Assembly: GCF_013371215.1 (NCBI RefSeq)
Contig: NZ_JABWMH010000003.1
Location: 62,001-126,000, forward strand
Direction of reading: 5' to 3'
Length of the DNA stretch: 64,000 nucleotides
Origin: Parasphingorhabdus flavimaris
GTDB taxonomy: Bacteria; Pseudomonadota; Alphaproteobacteria; Sphingomonadales; Sphingomonadaceae
Each line of letters opens with the position of its first letter. Position 1 is the stretch's first letter. The position numbers and the translations under genes were made by a program. The notes under the pieces were generated by a model. It was not told where the DNA came from. It saw nothing but the letters and a program-made list of their open reading frames with translations, and searched no databases. This document shows, piece by piece, positions 25,456 through 33,771 of this stretch.

Positions 25456-27372
25456 ATGATCATTGCACCCGCCTCGACCACTCCGGATACTGCTCCGTTC
25501 GTAGAACAGATTTACCGCCCCATGCTGAAAGGCTATTTCGGGCTCGCCGCCATCTATTATATGGTGTTGACGCTGGTGCATTTCGGCACGGAAAGTGGCA
25601 CAAACTTGCTGGTAATCGCGACAGCATCGAGTGTCGCCAGCATGGTCTTTGCCGGCTCCTGGTGGGCGATCGGCAATGCTGTCGCCATTGCAAGGGTACC
25701 TGTTTTCATCACGATCGCCAATTTGCTCATGCTCGCAAATGTGATGCTGGCGATGGAAATCGGATTTGCCCAGGAAAATCTGATCTATTTCATCCTCATG
25801 GTCATGATATTCTCGCTGGCCTGCACCAGCATTAGGCAAGCGCTTGTCTCGACCGTGCCAGTGCTTGCCGGCTTATATTATGTGCTCCAGGAACATGCTC
25901 CCGAGGAGATGGTCCTCTACGGGTTCGTCACATTTGCTGCGGTGTTGGGCGCAATGTCGATCACCTTTTTCTTGCGCAGGGCGCTCGGCCTGACAGCCTT
26001 TGCCAAGCATGAAGCGGAAAACAGGCTTCAGGAAGCCCAGGATCTCGGTGAAAAAATGCGGCATCGCTCGCTGTCGGACAGTTTGACGGGGTTGCCGAAC
26101 CGGCGCGCTTTTTTCGAAACGTTCAAAGAGAGCAAGACGGAAGCGGAATCGGGCGTCGATAGCTGGCTTGTCCTGCTCGATCTGGACGGATTCAAGGCGG
26201 TCAATGACGGGCACGGACATTCGATCGGTGACGAACTGTTGAGACAGGCCGCCACCCGCATGCGGGATTATTGTGGTGGCAAGGCGTATCTCAGCCGTAT
26301 CGGTGGTGACGAATTCAATATCATACTTCCCGACATGTCGGAAGAAGCTGTTGTCGATGCCTGGTGTCAGGGGCTGCTGGAATATATCGCCCGCGTATAT
26401 CTGATCGAAGACCGGCTGATCCAGATTTCCGCGTCTATGGGTTGCCAGCAGATCAACCCTGAAGAAAGCGACGCACAACTCATCCGAGATGCCGACTATG
26501 CGCTTTTGCATGCGAAAAAGAACGGTAAAAACAAAGTGGTCGTCTTTCGCGACGAGCATGCCAGGGTGGCCGCAGAACGGTACAAGATCGAACGGGCCCT
26601 GCGCGGCGCCAATTTCGCTGCCGAAATCGAGCTGCTCTTTCAGCCGCAATTTGACTTGGGACATGAGAGGATCGTCCGTGCTGAAGCGCTTGCTCGATGG
26701 ACCAGCCCGACGCTTGGCGCTGTCATGCCGGGTCGTTTCATAGAGATTGCCGAGGAAAGCGGCCTGATTGCCAATATCACCCTTGTTGTGGTGGAAAAGG
26801 CGCTGGCCGCCCTCAAATCCTGGGACGACCCGATTCCGCTATCGGTAAATCTTTCGGGCAATGACCTGCTTTCCGATCATATCATCGCCCGGATCATTGA
26901 CAAAGTCGAAGACAGCGGTCTGGATCCGGCGCTGCTCGAATTTGAAATCACCGAAACGGCGATGATGGCGGATACGGGCAAAGCGACCCGCAATATGCTT
27001 CGCCTGTCCGAACGTGGCCACCCGCTGGCGCTTGATGATTTTGGCACCGGCTATTCCAATTTCAACTATCTGCGCGAACTGCCGATCAGCAAGCTGAAAG
27101 TGGACCGGTCTTTCCTGACGGATGTCGGCGACCCCATGACCGAGAAAATTCTTCATTCACTGGTCGGTATGGCGCGAACCCTGGGCATCGATTGCCTGTT
27201 CGAAGGGGTGGAAGATGAAATCCAGCTGATCATTGCGAAACGGGCGGGCACGCATCTGGTTCAGGGATATCTGTTCGGAAAGCCGATGACCGGGATGCAA
27301 CTGCTCTGCGCAGTTGACGAGCATAATAGGGTGCCTCTCAGACAGGCCGGGCGCAACGCGTTGGGCGGATGA
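25456..27372 (+). CDS. Membrane-anchored GGDEF-EAL cyclic di-GMP enzyme
   Basis: A 638-residue protein with about six N-terminal membrane helices (25-175), a GGDEF domain (about 205-370) and an EAL domain (about 375-620). The GGDEF signature at 283-287 is intact and the EAL triplet is intact at 410-412, with DDFGTGYSNF and the Q-G-Y-L-F-G-K-P loop. Both catalytic activities are therefore possible: making c-di-GMP from GTP and hydrolysing it to pGpG. Which dominates depends on signals sensed by the membrane part. It is transcribed away from hppD. Confidence 0.93.
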   Translation: MIIAPASTTPDTAPFVEQIYRPMLKGYFGLAAIYYMVLTLVHFGTESGTNLLVIATASSVASMVFAGSWWAIGNAVAIARVPVFITIANLLMLANVMLAMEIGFAQENLIYFILMVMIFSLACTSIRQALVSTVPVLAGLYYVLQEHAPEEMVLYGFVTFAAVLGAMSITFFLRRALGLTAFAKHEAENRLQEAQDLGEKMRHRSLSDSLTGLPNRRAFFETFKESKTEAESGVDSWLVLLDLDGFKAVNDGHGHSIGDELLRQAATRMRDYCGGKAYLSRIGGDEFNIILPDMSEEAVVDAWCQGLLEYIARVYLIEDRLIQISASMGCQQINPEESDAQLIRDADYALLHAKKNGKNKVVVFRDEHARVAAERYKIERALRGANFAAEIELLFQPQFDLGHERIVRAEALARWTSPTLGAVMPGRFIEIAEESGLIANITLVVVEKALAALKSWDDPIPLSVNLSGNDLLSDHIIARIIDKVEDSGLDPALLEFEITETAMMADTGKATRNMLRLSERGHPLALDDFGTGYSNFNYLRELPISKLKVDRSFLTDVGDPMTEKILHSLVGMARTLGIDCLFEGVEDEIQLIIAKRAGTHLVQGYLFGKPMTGMQLLCAVDEHNRVPLRQAGRNALGG

Positions 27373-27415
27373 TCCGGCCAAGCGGTGCCTCGCAAGCCGT
27401 TGCAATCGGTCTCTG

Positions 27416-30400
27416 CTAGTGAAAATCCCGTGACTTTGGCAATATCCGGACGTTGCGCGGATGGCCGTGGCGGGGATAGGCGGGCTGCGGTCCTGTCGCC
27501 TGCTCTTCCTGCCGGGCTGCCCAGCGGTCCTCGTTGCGATAGATGGGCCGCTTCACCTCGTCGGCGCGGGATAGTGGCATGTCCGGCCGGTCGCGGTCGG
27601 AAATGTCGTCGAGCATGAAGCTATAATCCTCGACCCGCGTCGTCATCAAATGGGTCACGCCCTCGACGCTGCGCTGGACCTCGCCGGTGGCGAGCATCAG
27701 CCGCGCGGCCATTACCGGCCGACGCATTTTCTCGAAGCGGCTGGCCCAGAGCAGCAGGTTGGCGACGCCGCTTTCATCCTCCAGCGTGATGAACACCGCA
27801 TTGCCCTTGCCCGGTCGCTGGCGGATCAGGACAACGCCGGCGACCTTCGCCTGCGAGCCGTTTTTGGCCTTGGCCAGTTCGGCGCAGCTGAGCACGCCCA
27901 GTTCCCGCAAGCGCTCGCGCAGAAATTCCATCGGATGGCCTTTCAGCGACAGGCGGACGCTTTGATAGTCCGCGACGACATGCTCGCCCTTGGTCATGGC
28001 CGGCAGATGTGCGTCTTGCTCCCGACCCAGTTCCTTCGCCTGTGCCGCCTCGAACAGCGGCAATGTATTGACCGGCGTCCGGCGCACTTCCCACAGCGCC
28101 TGCCGCCGGTCGAGCCCCAGCGACCGGCAGGCATCGGCATCGGCGAGCAGGCGCAGCGCGCGGGCGGGGAGGTCGGCCTTGTGGGCCAGTTCCTCGATCG
28201 TGCGGAAAGGCCGCGCGGCGCGGATCTGATCGGCCCAGGCTTCGCGAAACCCGTCGATCTGGCGCAGCCCGATGCGGAGAAAGTTTTCCTCCCCGCGCGA
28301 AGCGTGGGGAGGGGGACCATCCGAAGGATGGTGGAGGGGCCGCTGCGCAGAGGTTCTCCCGCCGCCGGCCCCTCCACCATCAGACGCCGCTGCGCTCTGG
28401 CTGACGGTCCCCCTCCCCGAAGCTGAAGCTTCGGGGAGGATGTTTTTCTCCACCCGGTTATCCCAGTCGCTGAAATTCACATCCGGTTCCCGCACCTCCA
28501 CCCCGTGCTCGCGCGCGTCGCGGACCAGCTGGGCCGGCGCATAGAAACCCATTGGCTGCGAATTGAGCAAAGCCGCGGCGAACACCGCCGGGTGGTGGCA
28601 TTTGATCCAGCTCGAGACATAGACCAGCCGGGCAAAGCTGATCGCGTGGCTCTCCGGAAAGCCATAGCTGCCAAAGCCCTGGATCTGCTTGTAGCAGCGC
28701 TCGGCGAAATCCCGTTCATAGCCCTTGGCGGTCATGCCGGTAATCATCTTTTCCTCGAAATGATGGATCGTCCCGACATTGCGAAAGGTCGCCATCGCCC
28801 GGCGCAGCTTGTTGGCATCGCCGGGGGAGAAATCGGCGGTGACGATCGCCAGCTTCATCGCCTGTTCCTGGAACAGGGGCACGCCAAAGGTCCGGCCGAG
28901 CACGGATTTCAGCTCGTCCGGATCATGCGGCGGGGCGGGCGAGGGCAGGGTCACCTTTTCCACGCCCGAACGCCGCCGCAGATAGGGATGGACCATCTCC
29001 CCCTCGATCGGCCCCGGCCGGACAATCGCCACCTGGATCACCAGATCATAAAATTCGCGCGGTTTCAGCCGCGGCAGCATGTTGATCTGGGCCCGGCTCT
29101 CGACCTGAAACACGCCGATACTGTCGCCCCTGCACAGCATGCGATAGGTCGCGGGGTCCTCGTGCGGGATATTCTGGAGAGTCCATTTTTCCTCCTCGTG
29201 CGCAGCATGGGGAGGGGGACCATCCGCAGGATGGTGGAGGGGCATCTCCAGTGCAGCGATCCCGGCGGCGGCCCCTCCACCATCAGCCGCCGCTGCGCTC
29301 TGGCTGACGGTCCCCCTCCCCGAAGCTGCCGCTTCGGGGAGGATGTTTAGGCTCTCCAGCATATCAAACGCCTTGCGGATGCAGGTCAGCATACCGAGCG
29401 CCAAAATATCGACCTTCATCAGGCCGAGCGTGTCGATGTCATTCTTGTCCCACTCGATGAAAGTGCGGTCGTCCATCGCCGCATTGTGGATCGGTACGGT
29501 CTCGTCGAGCCGGTCCTGGGTCAGCACGAAGCCGCCGACATGTTGCGACAGGTGGCGGGGAAATTGCAGGATCTGCTGGACCAGATCGCCGAGCCGCCGG
29601 ATTTCCGGATTGTCGGGATCGAGGCCGGTTTCGGCAAAGCGCTTGTCGGGCTTTTTGCCGCCGTGGCTGCCCCAGACGGTGCTGGAGAGACGGCTGGTGA
29701 TATCCTCCGACAGGCCGAGCGCCTTGCCGACCTCGCGGATCGCGCTGCGCGAGCGATAGTGGATCACGGTCGCGGCAATGCCGGCGCGGTGGCGGCCATA
29801 GCGGGCATAGATATATTGAATCACTTCCTCGCGCCGCTCATGTTCGAAATCGACGTCGATATCCGGTGGTTCGCGGCGCTCTTCGGAAATGAAGCGCGAG
29901 AAGAGCAGGTCATGCTCCATCGGATCGGCCGAGGTGATGCCGAGCAGGTAGCAGACCGCGCTGTTCGCCGCCGACCCGCGCCCCTGGCAGAGTATGCCCT
30001 GATCCTGGGCGAATTTGACGATGTCGTGGACGGTCAGGAAATAGGGCGCATATTTCATCTTTTCGATCAGCCGCAATTCCTCCTCGACCTTGGCGCGCAA
30101 CCGTTCGGGCAGGGTCTCGCCATGGCGATCATGGGCGGCGGTCCAGGTCAGATGCGCAAGCCAGCCCTGCGGCGTCCAGCCTGCGGGCACCGGTTCGTCG
30201 GGATAATGGTAGCTGAGTTCATCGAGCGTGAAATCGACCATGCCGAGCAGTTTTTGCGTCTCGGCAATCGCTTCGGGATGATCGCGGAACAGGCGCGCCA
30301 TTTCTGACGGGGGTTTGAGAAACCGCTCGGCATTGGCGGCGAGCAGGCGGCCCGCCTTGGGGATCGTCGTCTTCTCGGCGATGCAGGTGAGGATGTCGTG

Positions 30401-31138
30401 CAGCGGGCGCTGTTCGGGCGTTGCATAGAGCGGGTCGTTGGTGGCGATAAGCGGAATGCCGGTCGCCTGGGAGAGACCGTGCAATCTGGCGAGATAGCGC
30501 TTGTCCGGCCCCGAGCGCGGCATGGTCGCGCCAAGCCAGACACGGGGGGTGCGGGAACGAAGCCGCCCAAATATTTCCTCCCCGTGCGCAGCATGGGGAG
30601 GGGGACCATCCGCAGGATGGTGGAGGGGCCGCTCCGCAAAGACTCTCCCGCCGCCGGCCCCTCCACCATCAGCCGCCGCTGCGCTCTGGCTGACGGTCCC
30701 CCTCCCCGAAGCTGGCGCTTCGGGGAGGATGATCAGCGCCCAATCCTCGCTGCACCACTCCAGCAAGTCCGCCTCGTAGAGAAAGCAATCGCCCTTCTCC
30801 GCCCGCAAATTGCCGGTCGAGAGCAGCCGTGTCAGCCGCCCCCAGCCGCGCCGGTTCAGCGGATAGACAATCACTTCCGGCGTCTCGTCGGCAAAGACCA
30901 GCCGTGATCCGACGATCAGTTTGAAATCCGGCAGCAGCAGCCCTTCCTCCGCGGCATCCTCATGCGCCCGGCGCAGCGCGGCATGGGCGCGCACGACACC
31001 GGCGACGCTGTTGCGGTCGGCGATGCCGATACCGGTCATACCCAGCGCCATCGCCTGCAGCACCATGTCGGCGGGGGACGAGGCGCCGCGCAGGAAGCTG
31101 TAATGGGTGGAGGCGGCGAGTTCCGCGAAAACCGTCAT
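27416..31138 (-). CDS. dnaE2: Error-prone DNA polymerase III alpha subunit DnaE2 (ImuC) with three in-frame palindromic insertions
   Basis: The 1240-residue C-family polymerase performs SOS-induced translesion synthesis with ImuA and ImuB. A PHP domain opens the protein (THYSFLRGASSPADMVLQA; GIADRNSVAGVVRAH). The palm has PDIDVDFEHERREEVI with the catalytic aspartates. The C-terminal part carries an HhH region and an OB fold. Family members are about 1040-1090 residues, so this one is about 150 longer. The excess is three insertions of about 52 residues at 137-188, 599-650 and 900-951, each encoded by the same 154-bp palindromic element in the same frame. The frame is uninterrupted, so the gene may still be functional. 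A palindromic repeat precedes the start. Confidence 0.93.
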   Translation of the reverse strand: MTVFAELAASTHYSFLRGASSPADMVLQAMALGMTGIGIADRNSVAGVVRAHAALRRAHEDAAEEGLLLPDFKLIVGSRLVFADETPEVIVYPLNRRGWGRLTRLLSTGNLRAEKGDCFLYEADLLEWCSEDWALIILPEAPASGRGTVSQSAAAADGGGAGGGRVFAERPLHHPADGPPPHAAHGEEIFGRLRSRTPRVWLGATMPRSGPDKRYLARLHGLSQATGIPLIATNDPLYATPEQRPLHDILTCIAEKTTIPKAGRLLAANAERFLKPPSEMARLFRDHPEAIAETQKLLGMVDFTLDELSYHYPDEPVPAGWTPQGWLAHLTWTAAHDRHGETLPERLRAKVEEELRLIEKMKYAPYFLTVHDIVKFAQDQGILCQGRGSAANSAVCYLLGITSADPMEHDLLFSRFISEERREPPDIDVDFEHERREEVIQYIYARYGRHRAGIAATVIHYRSRSAIREVGKALGLSEDITSRLSSTVWGSHGGKKPDKRFAETGLDPDNPEIRRLGDLVQQILQFPRHLSQHVGGFVLTQDRLDETVPIHNAAMDDRTFIEWDKNDIDTLGLMKVDILALGMLTCIRKAFDMLESLNILPEAAASGRGTVSQSAAAADGGGAAAGIAALEMPLHHPADGPPPHAAHEEEKWTLQNIPHEDPATYRMLCRGDSIGVFQVESRAQINMLPRLKPREFYDLVIQVAIVRPGPIEGEMVHPYLRRRSGVEKVTLPSPAPPHDPDELKSVLGRTFGVPLFQEQAMKLAIVTADFSPGDANKLRRAMATFRNVGTIHHFEEKMITGMTAKGYERDFAERCYKQIQGFGSYGFPESHAISFARLVYVSSWIKCHHPAVFAAALLNSQPMGFYAPAQLVRDAREHGVEVREPDVNFSDWDNRVEKNILPEASASGRGTVSQSAAASDGGGAGGGRTSAQRPLHHPSDGPPPHASRGEENFLRIGLRQIDGFREAWADQIRAARPFRTIEELAHKADLPARALRLLADADACRSLGLDRRQALWEVRRTPVNTLPLFEAAQAKELGREQDAHLPAMTKGEHVVADYQSVRLSLKGHPMEFLRERLRELGVLSCAELAKAKNGSQAKVAGVVLIRQRPGKGNAVFITLEDESGVANLLLWASRFEKMRRPVMAARLMLATGEVQRSVEGVTHLMTTRVEDYSFMLDDISDRDRPDMPLSRADEVKRPIYRNEDRWAARQEEQATGPQPAYPRHGHPRNVRILPKSRDFH
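28287..28440. repeat. 154-bp palindromic element, copy 3 within dnaE2
   Basis: The element runs from TCCTCCCC to GGGGAGGA and contains nested hairpins (CCATCC-GAA-GGATGG; GGTGGAGGGGCCG paired with CGGCCCCTCCACC). It encodes residues 900-951 of DnaE2, ILPEASASGRG onward, before the LRIGLRQIDGF segment. Length and ends equal those of the other two copies; the central loop differs. Confidence 0.93.
29190..29343. repeat. 154-bp palindromic element, copy 2 within dnaE2
   Basis: Same ends, length and orientation as the copies at 28287 and 30576. It encodes residues 599-650, between AFDMLESLN and the native segment W-T-L-Q-N-I-P-H-E-D-P-A. Its central loop (about 27 bp after GGAGGGG) is the most diverged of the three, and the left end has one change (TCCTCCTC). 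Confidence 0.93.
30576..30729. repeat. 154-bp palindromic element, copy 1 within dnaE2
   Basis: It encodes residues 137-188 in the PHP domain, between E-D-W-A-L-I and F-G-R-L-R-S-R-T. The same TCCTCC/GGAGGA ends bound 154 bp, in the same orientation and reading frame as the other two. The encoded peptide is Ala/Gly/Pro/His-rich and of low complexity. Confidence 0.93.
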
Positions 31139-31151
31139 TGCGAGGGGCCAT

Positions 31152-31259
31152 ATCCGTTCGTGTCGAGCGAAGTCGAGACACCGCTAACGGCCTCTCGCCT
31201 TCGGCAGGAACTGCCGAAGTTTATCCTGAGCCTGTCGAAGGGCTCGACACGAACGGATT
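31152..31259. repeat. CGTTCGTGTCGAG palindromic repeat between imuB and dnaE2
   Basis: Outer arms 31152-31168 and 31243-31259 are exact reverse complements of 17 bp. An inner hairpin CTTCGGCAG-GAA-CTGCCGAAG is at 31199-31219. It fills most of the 142-bp imuB-dnaE2 gap and would form a large hairpin in the operon transcript. Confidence 0.9.
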
Positions 31260-31280
31260 CAGGGCAACAGATATTCTCCA

Positions 31281-32828
31281 TCACGCAAACAGCCCATGCA
31301 CATACCAGTCCGGGTTCGCTTTCTCTTCGCCGTAAAGCCCGTGCCGGAACAGCCAGTAGCGCCGGCCGCGGGCATCCTCGACGCGGTAATAGTCGCGGGT
31401 CAGGCCGCCCTTGCCCGGCTGTTGCCCGTCCTTGCGCTGCCACCATTCCGAGGCGATCCGCTCCGGCCCTTCATAGCGCATCACCTGATGGCTCTTGCGC
31501 CGCCAGGTGAAGCGATAGGGCGGGCCGTCGGGGACCTCGGCGATCACCTGCACCCGTTGCGGCGGGTCGAACATGTGCAAGGGGCGCATCGGCGGATTGT
31601 CGGGAGACTGCCGCTTCCACGGCACCGGCGGCGGAGCGTTGAGCGCGGGCAGCGCGAGCAGGCCCTGTTCCGGGATATGGCTGTCGGCGGGGGCAAATTT
31701 CTGCACCCGGTCGCGGCCCAGCCTTGTGCTGAGCTGGCTGACCAGAGCAACCTCATCGCCGCGCCGGTCCTCGCCGCCCTCGAGCCGCAATTGTTGCGGT
31801 GCCAGCACCTCCGAAGCGACAATGCTCAGCCGGATCAGATCATAGCCGAAGCCCGGATTGAGTTCGTCGTTGAGCGCGGCGATCCGTTCGCGCAGCAGGC
31901 GCTGGAACAGGGGCGCATCGCGGGTTGGCGCGCCGGTTTCCAGACCGAGCCGCGCGACATCGCCATCGCAGCGGAACAGCATCATCCGGATCATCCGCGC
32001 GCCCTGGCCGCGCTCGTTGAGCCGTTCGGCGGCCTCGGCAAACAGTTCCGACAGGCAGGCAAGCGCGGCATCAATATGGGTCAGCGGCTCGGCAAAGCGG
32101 CGCTCGGTGACGATATTGCCGATCCGGCGCAGCGGATCGATCGGCCGGTCCTCCAGTCCCAATATCCGGTCCAGCCGCAAGGTGAGCTCCATCCCGAAGC
32201 GCGCCGCCAGATTGGCGCGCGGCCGCTCGGCCAGATCGCCGATCCTGTACAGCCCCGCCCGTTCCAGCGACTGGTGGGTCTTTGCGTCCATCGCCAGCGC
32301 GGCGACCGGCAGTTGCGCCTCCGCGCCTTCCTTCAGGCCATGCCGGGCCAGCGCCAGCGCCGCATCGGCGGTTCCGGCCAGAGCCCAGCGGGCGTTATAA
32401 CCCGCGGCATCAAGCCGGTCCTCGGCATCCTGCGCCAGCCTTTCCTCATCACCGTGGAGATGCGCCGCGCCGGTGATATCGAGGATCAGCGCATGAGGCG
32501 GCTCGACCGCGACCATTGGCGTGTAGCGCTCGCAGGCCTCGGCCAGCCGCGACAGCAGGTCGGCGTCGGCCAGCGGCTGATGGTCGAAGGCGAGCAGGTC
32601 GGGCACCCGCGCCCGCGCGTCGGCGAGCTTCATGCCCGTGCCCAGACCGAGAGACACGGCCTGCCGGTCCGCCGCCATGATCACCATCGCGCCGCGGATT
32701 TTCTCGGTCAGTACGAAGGGATGGTCAGGCGGCCCGTGTGCCCTGATGATCCGTTCGGACGGCAGCCAGGGCAGGGACAGCGCCAGTATCCGGCGCGCCT
32801 TGCTGCTCGCGGAAGACTTGATCGTCAC
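31281..32828 (-). CDS. imuB: Y-family polymerase homologue ImuB
   Basis: A 515-residue Y-family DNA polymerase-like protein that bridges ImuA, DnaE2 and the beta clamp in SOS mutagenesis and is thought to be inactive as a polymerase. The N-terminus R-R-I-L-A-L-S-L-P-W-L-P-S-E-R matches the family, with the central P-P-H-A-L-I-L-D-I-T-G-A-A-H-L-H-G segment. The C-terminus ends in a conserved YRVEDARGRRYWLFRHGLYG block. The GTG at 32828 is chosen because GGAG lies about 8 bp upstream and the family motif starts just downstream. It overlaps imuA by 104 bp in another frame. Confidence 0.92.
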   Translation of the reverse strand: MTIKSSASSKARRILALSLPWLPSERIIRAHGPPDHPFVLTEKIRGAMVIMAADRQAVSLGLGTGMKLADARARVPDLLAFDHQPLADADLLSRLAEACERYTPMVAVEPPHALILDITGAAHLHGDEERLAQDAEDRLDAAGYNARWALAGTADAALALARHGLKEGAEAQLPVAALAMDAKTHQSLERAGLYRIGDLAERPRANLAARFGMELTLRLDRILGLEDRPIDPLRRIGNIVTERRFAEPLTHIDAALACLSELFAEAAERLNERGQGARMIRMMLFRCDGDVARLGLETGAPTRDAPLFQRLLRERIAALNDELNPGFGYDLIRLSIVASEVLAPQQLRLEGGEDRRGDEVALVSQLSTRLGRDRVQKFAPADSHIPEQGLLALPALNAPPPVPWKRQSPDNPPMRPLHMFDPPQRVQVIAEVPDGPPYRFTWRRKSHQVMRYEGPERIASEWWQRKDGQQPGKGGLTRDYYRVEDARGRRYWLFRHGLYGEEKANPDWYVHGLFA

Positions 32829-33633
32829 GGTTCCACTCCAGTCGGGCGTTCAGCCCGTAAAGACCGCTGCGATGGCGCAGCAGATTGATGTCGAAAGCAG
32901 GATGGCCCGGAGCGTTGGCCTCGAGCGCGAGCGACGGCGCCGCAGCCACTGACCAGCGGCTGAAGGCGGCGGTCGGCAGAGGATTGTCCGGATCGCTGCC
33001 GGAGCGCAGGATCAGGCTGAGGGTGCCGGACTTCTGCGCCGACAGCGACAGGCGGCGGGTGGCGGTCAGGTCGAGGCCCTTGGGCTTCTTGCCCGCCAGT
33101 TCGATGATCACCGCCGCCATCGCCGAGGACCGCACCCCATCGGCGGCCGCGCGCAGCGCCGCGATAGCATCCGGCGCATCGACATGGAGGATGCTGTCCG
33201 GATCGATGCCCAGTTCCGCCAGTCCCGGCGGATAGAGCCGGCCCTGCCGTCTCGCTTCGCCGCTTTCGCTGATCCACAGGACGGGGCGCGCTTCCTGATC
33301 CAGGTTCCGGCAACGCTGCGCCATCAGCAGCGCCATCGCCGCGGCACTGGTCCGGTCATCCCTGTTCTCTGCATGCAGTTCGTGCAGCGCCGCGCGCGGC
33401 AGACCATCGGCTTTCGCATTGCCACGCAAGGCGGCGTCGATCCGTTCGACCCCGAAACCGAAATGCGACGGCGCGCCGTCATCCTCCGATGTTCTCACAC
33501 CGGACGCCGCCAATATTCTCGCAAGCCGCGCCCGCAAGACAGAGGGTTTGGCTGGTATCGCCGGAGGCACAGCAGAGGGGTTGTCCGGTGAAGGCTCAAG
33601 AGCCTGACCCGAATCCGAATCGATATTGTTCAT
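32725..33633 (-). CDS. imuA: SOS mutagenesis protein ImuA (RecA-like)
   Basis: A 302-residue protein of the ImuA family, a RecA-fold partner of ImuB and DnaE2. The core shows A-L-H-E-L-H-A-E-N-R-D-D, V-L-W-I-S-E-S-G-E-A and R-L-S-L-S-A-Q-K-S-G-T-L-S-L-I-L-R, typical of the family. The ATG at 33633 is chosen over the upstream in-frame codon at 33702, because a LexA-type box overlaps 33633 and puts the promoter just upstream. Its 3' end overlaps imuB by 104 bp. Confidence 0.87.
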   Translation of the reverse strand: MNNIDSDSGQALEPSPDNPSAVPPAIPAKPSVLRARLARILAASGVRTSEDDGAPSHFGFGVERIDAALRGNAKADGLPRAALHELHAENRDDRTSAAAMALLMAQRCRNLDQEARPVLWISESGEARRQGRLYPPGLAELGIDPDSILHVDAPDAIAALRAAADGVRSSAMAAVIIELAGKKPKGLDLTATRRLSLSAQKSGTLSLILRSGSDPDNPLPTAAFSRWSVAAAPSLALEANAPGHPAFDINLLRHRSGLYGLNARLEWNRDDQVFREQQGAPDTGAVPALAAVRTDHQGTRAA

Positions 33634-33642
33634 GATTTGTTC
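33628..33642. promoter_or_regulatory. LexA-type SOS box overlapping the imuA start codon
   Basis: GTTC-N7-GTTC, the alphaproteobacterial LexA box, covers 33628-33642 and includes the start codon of imuA. Nearby on the minus strand are a TTGACC element and an AT-rich TATTTT with 16-bp spacing. Repression by LexA and induction by DNA damage are inferred. The site's overlap with the start suggests a very short or no 5' leader. Confidence 0.75.
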
Positions 33643-33771
33643 TAAAATATAGAACGGACGGATTTGGTCAAGCCTGTTCACGATTTGCGAGATCAGGCGC
33701 AACAGGCTTTATCGCATAATGCTTGACCGGAGGCGAGGGGAAGATGAACATGGTCCAACAGGAGGAATGCT

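Noticed and set aside
28287-30729. Three spaced repeats as a CRISPR array
   Set aside because: The units are 154 bp, about 0.75-1.2 kb apart and translated within dnaE2; they do not have the short repeat-spacer pattern.
27416-31138. dnaE2 as a pseudogene because of the insertions
   Set aside because: The frame is uninterrupted over 1240 codons and all catalytic motifs are intact; the insert lengths keep the frame.
31296-32888. Long plus-strand frame of about 530 codons
   Set aside because: It is antisense to imuB, which has conserved motifs and an operon context, so it is a shadow.
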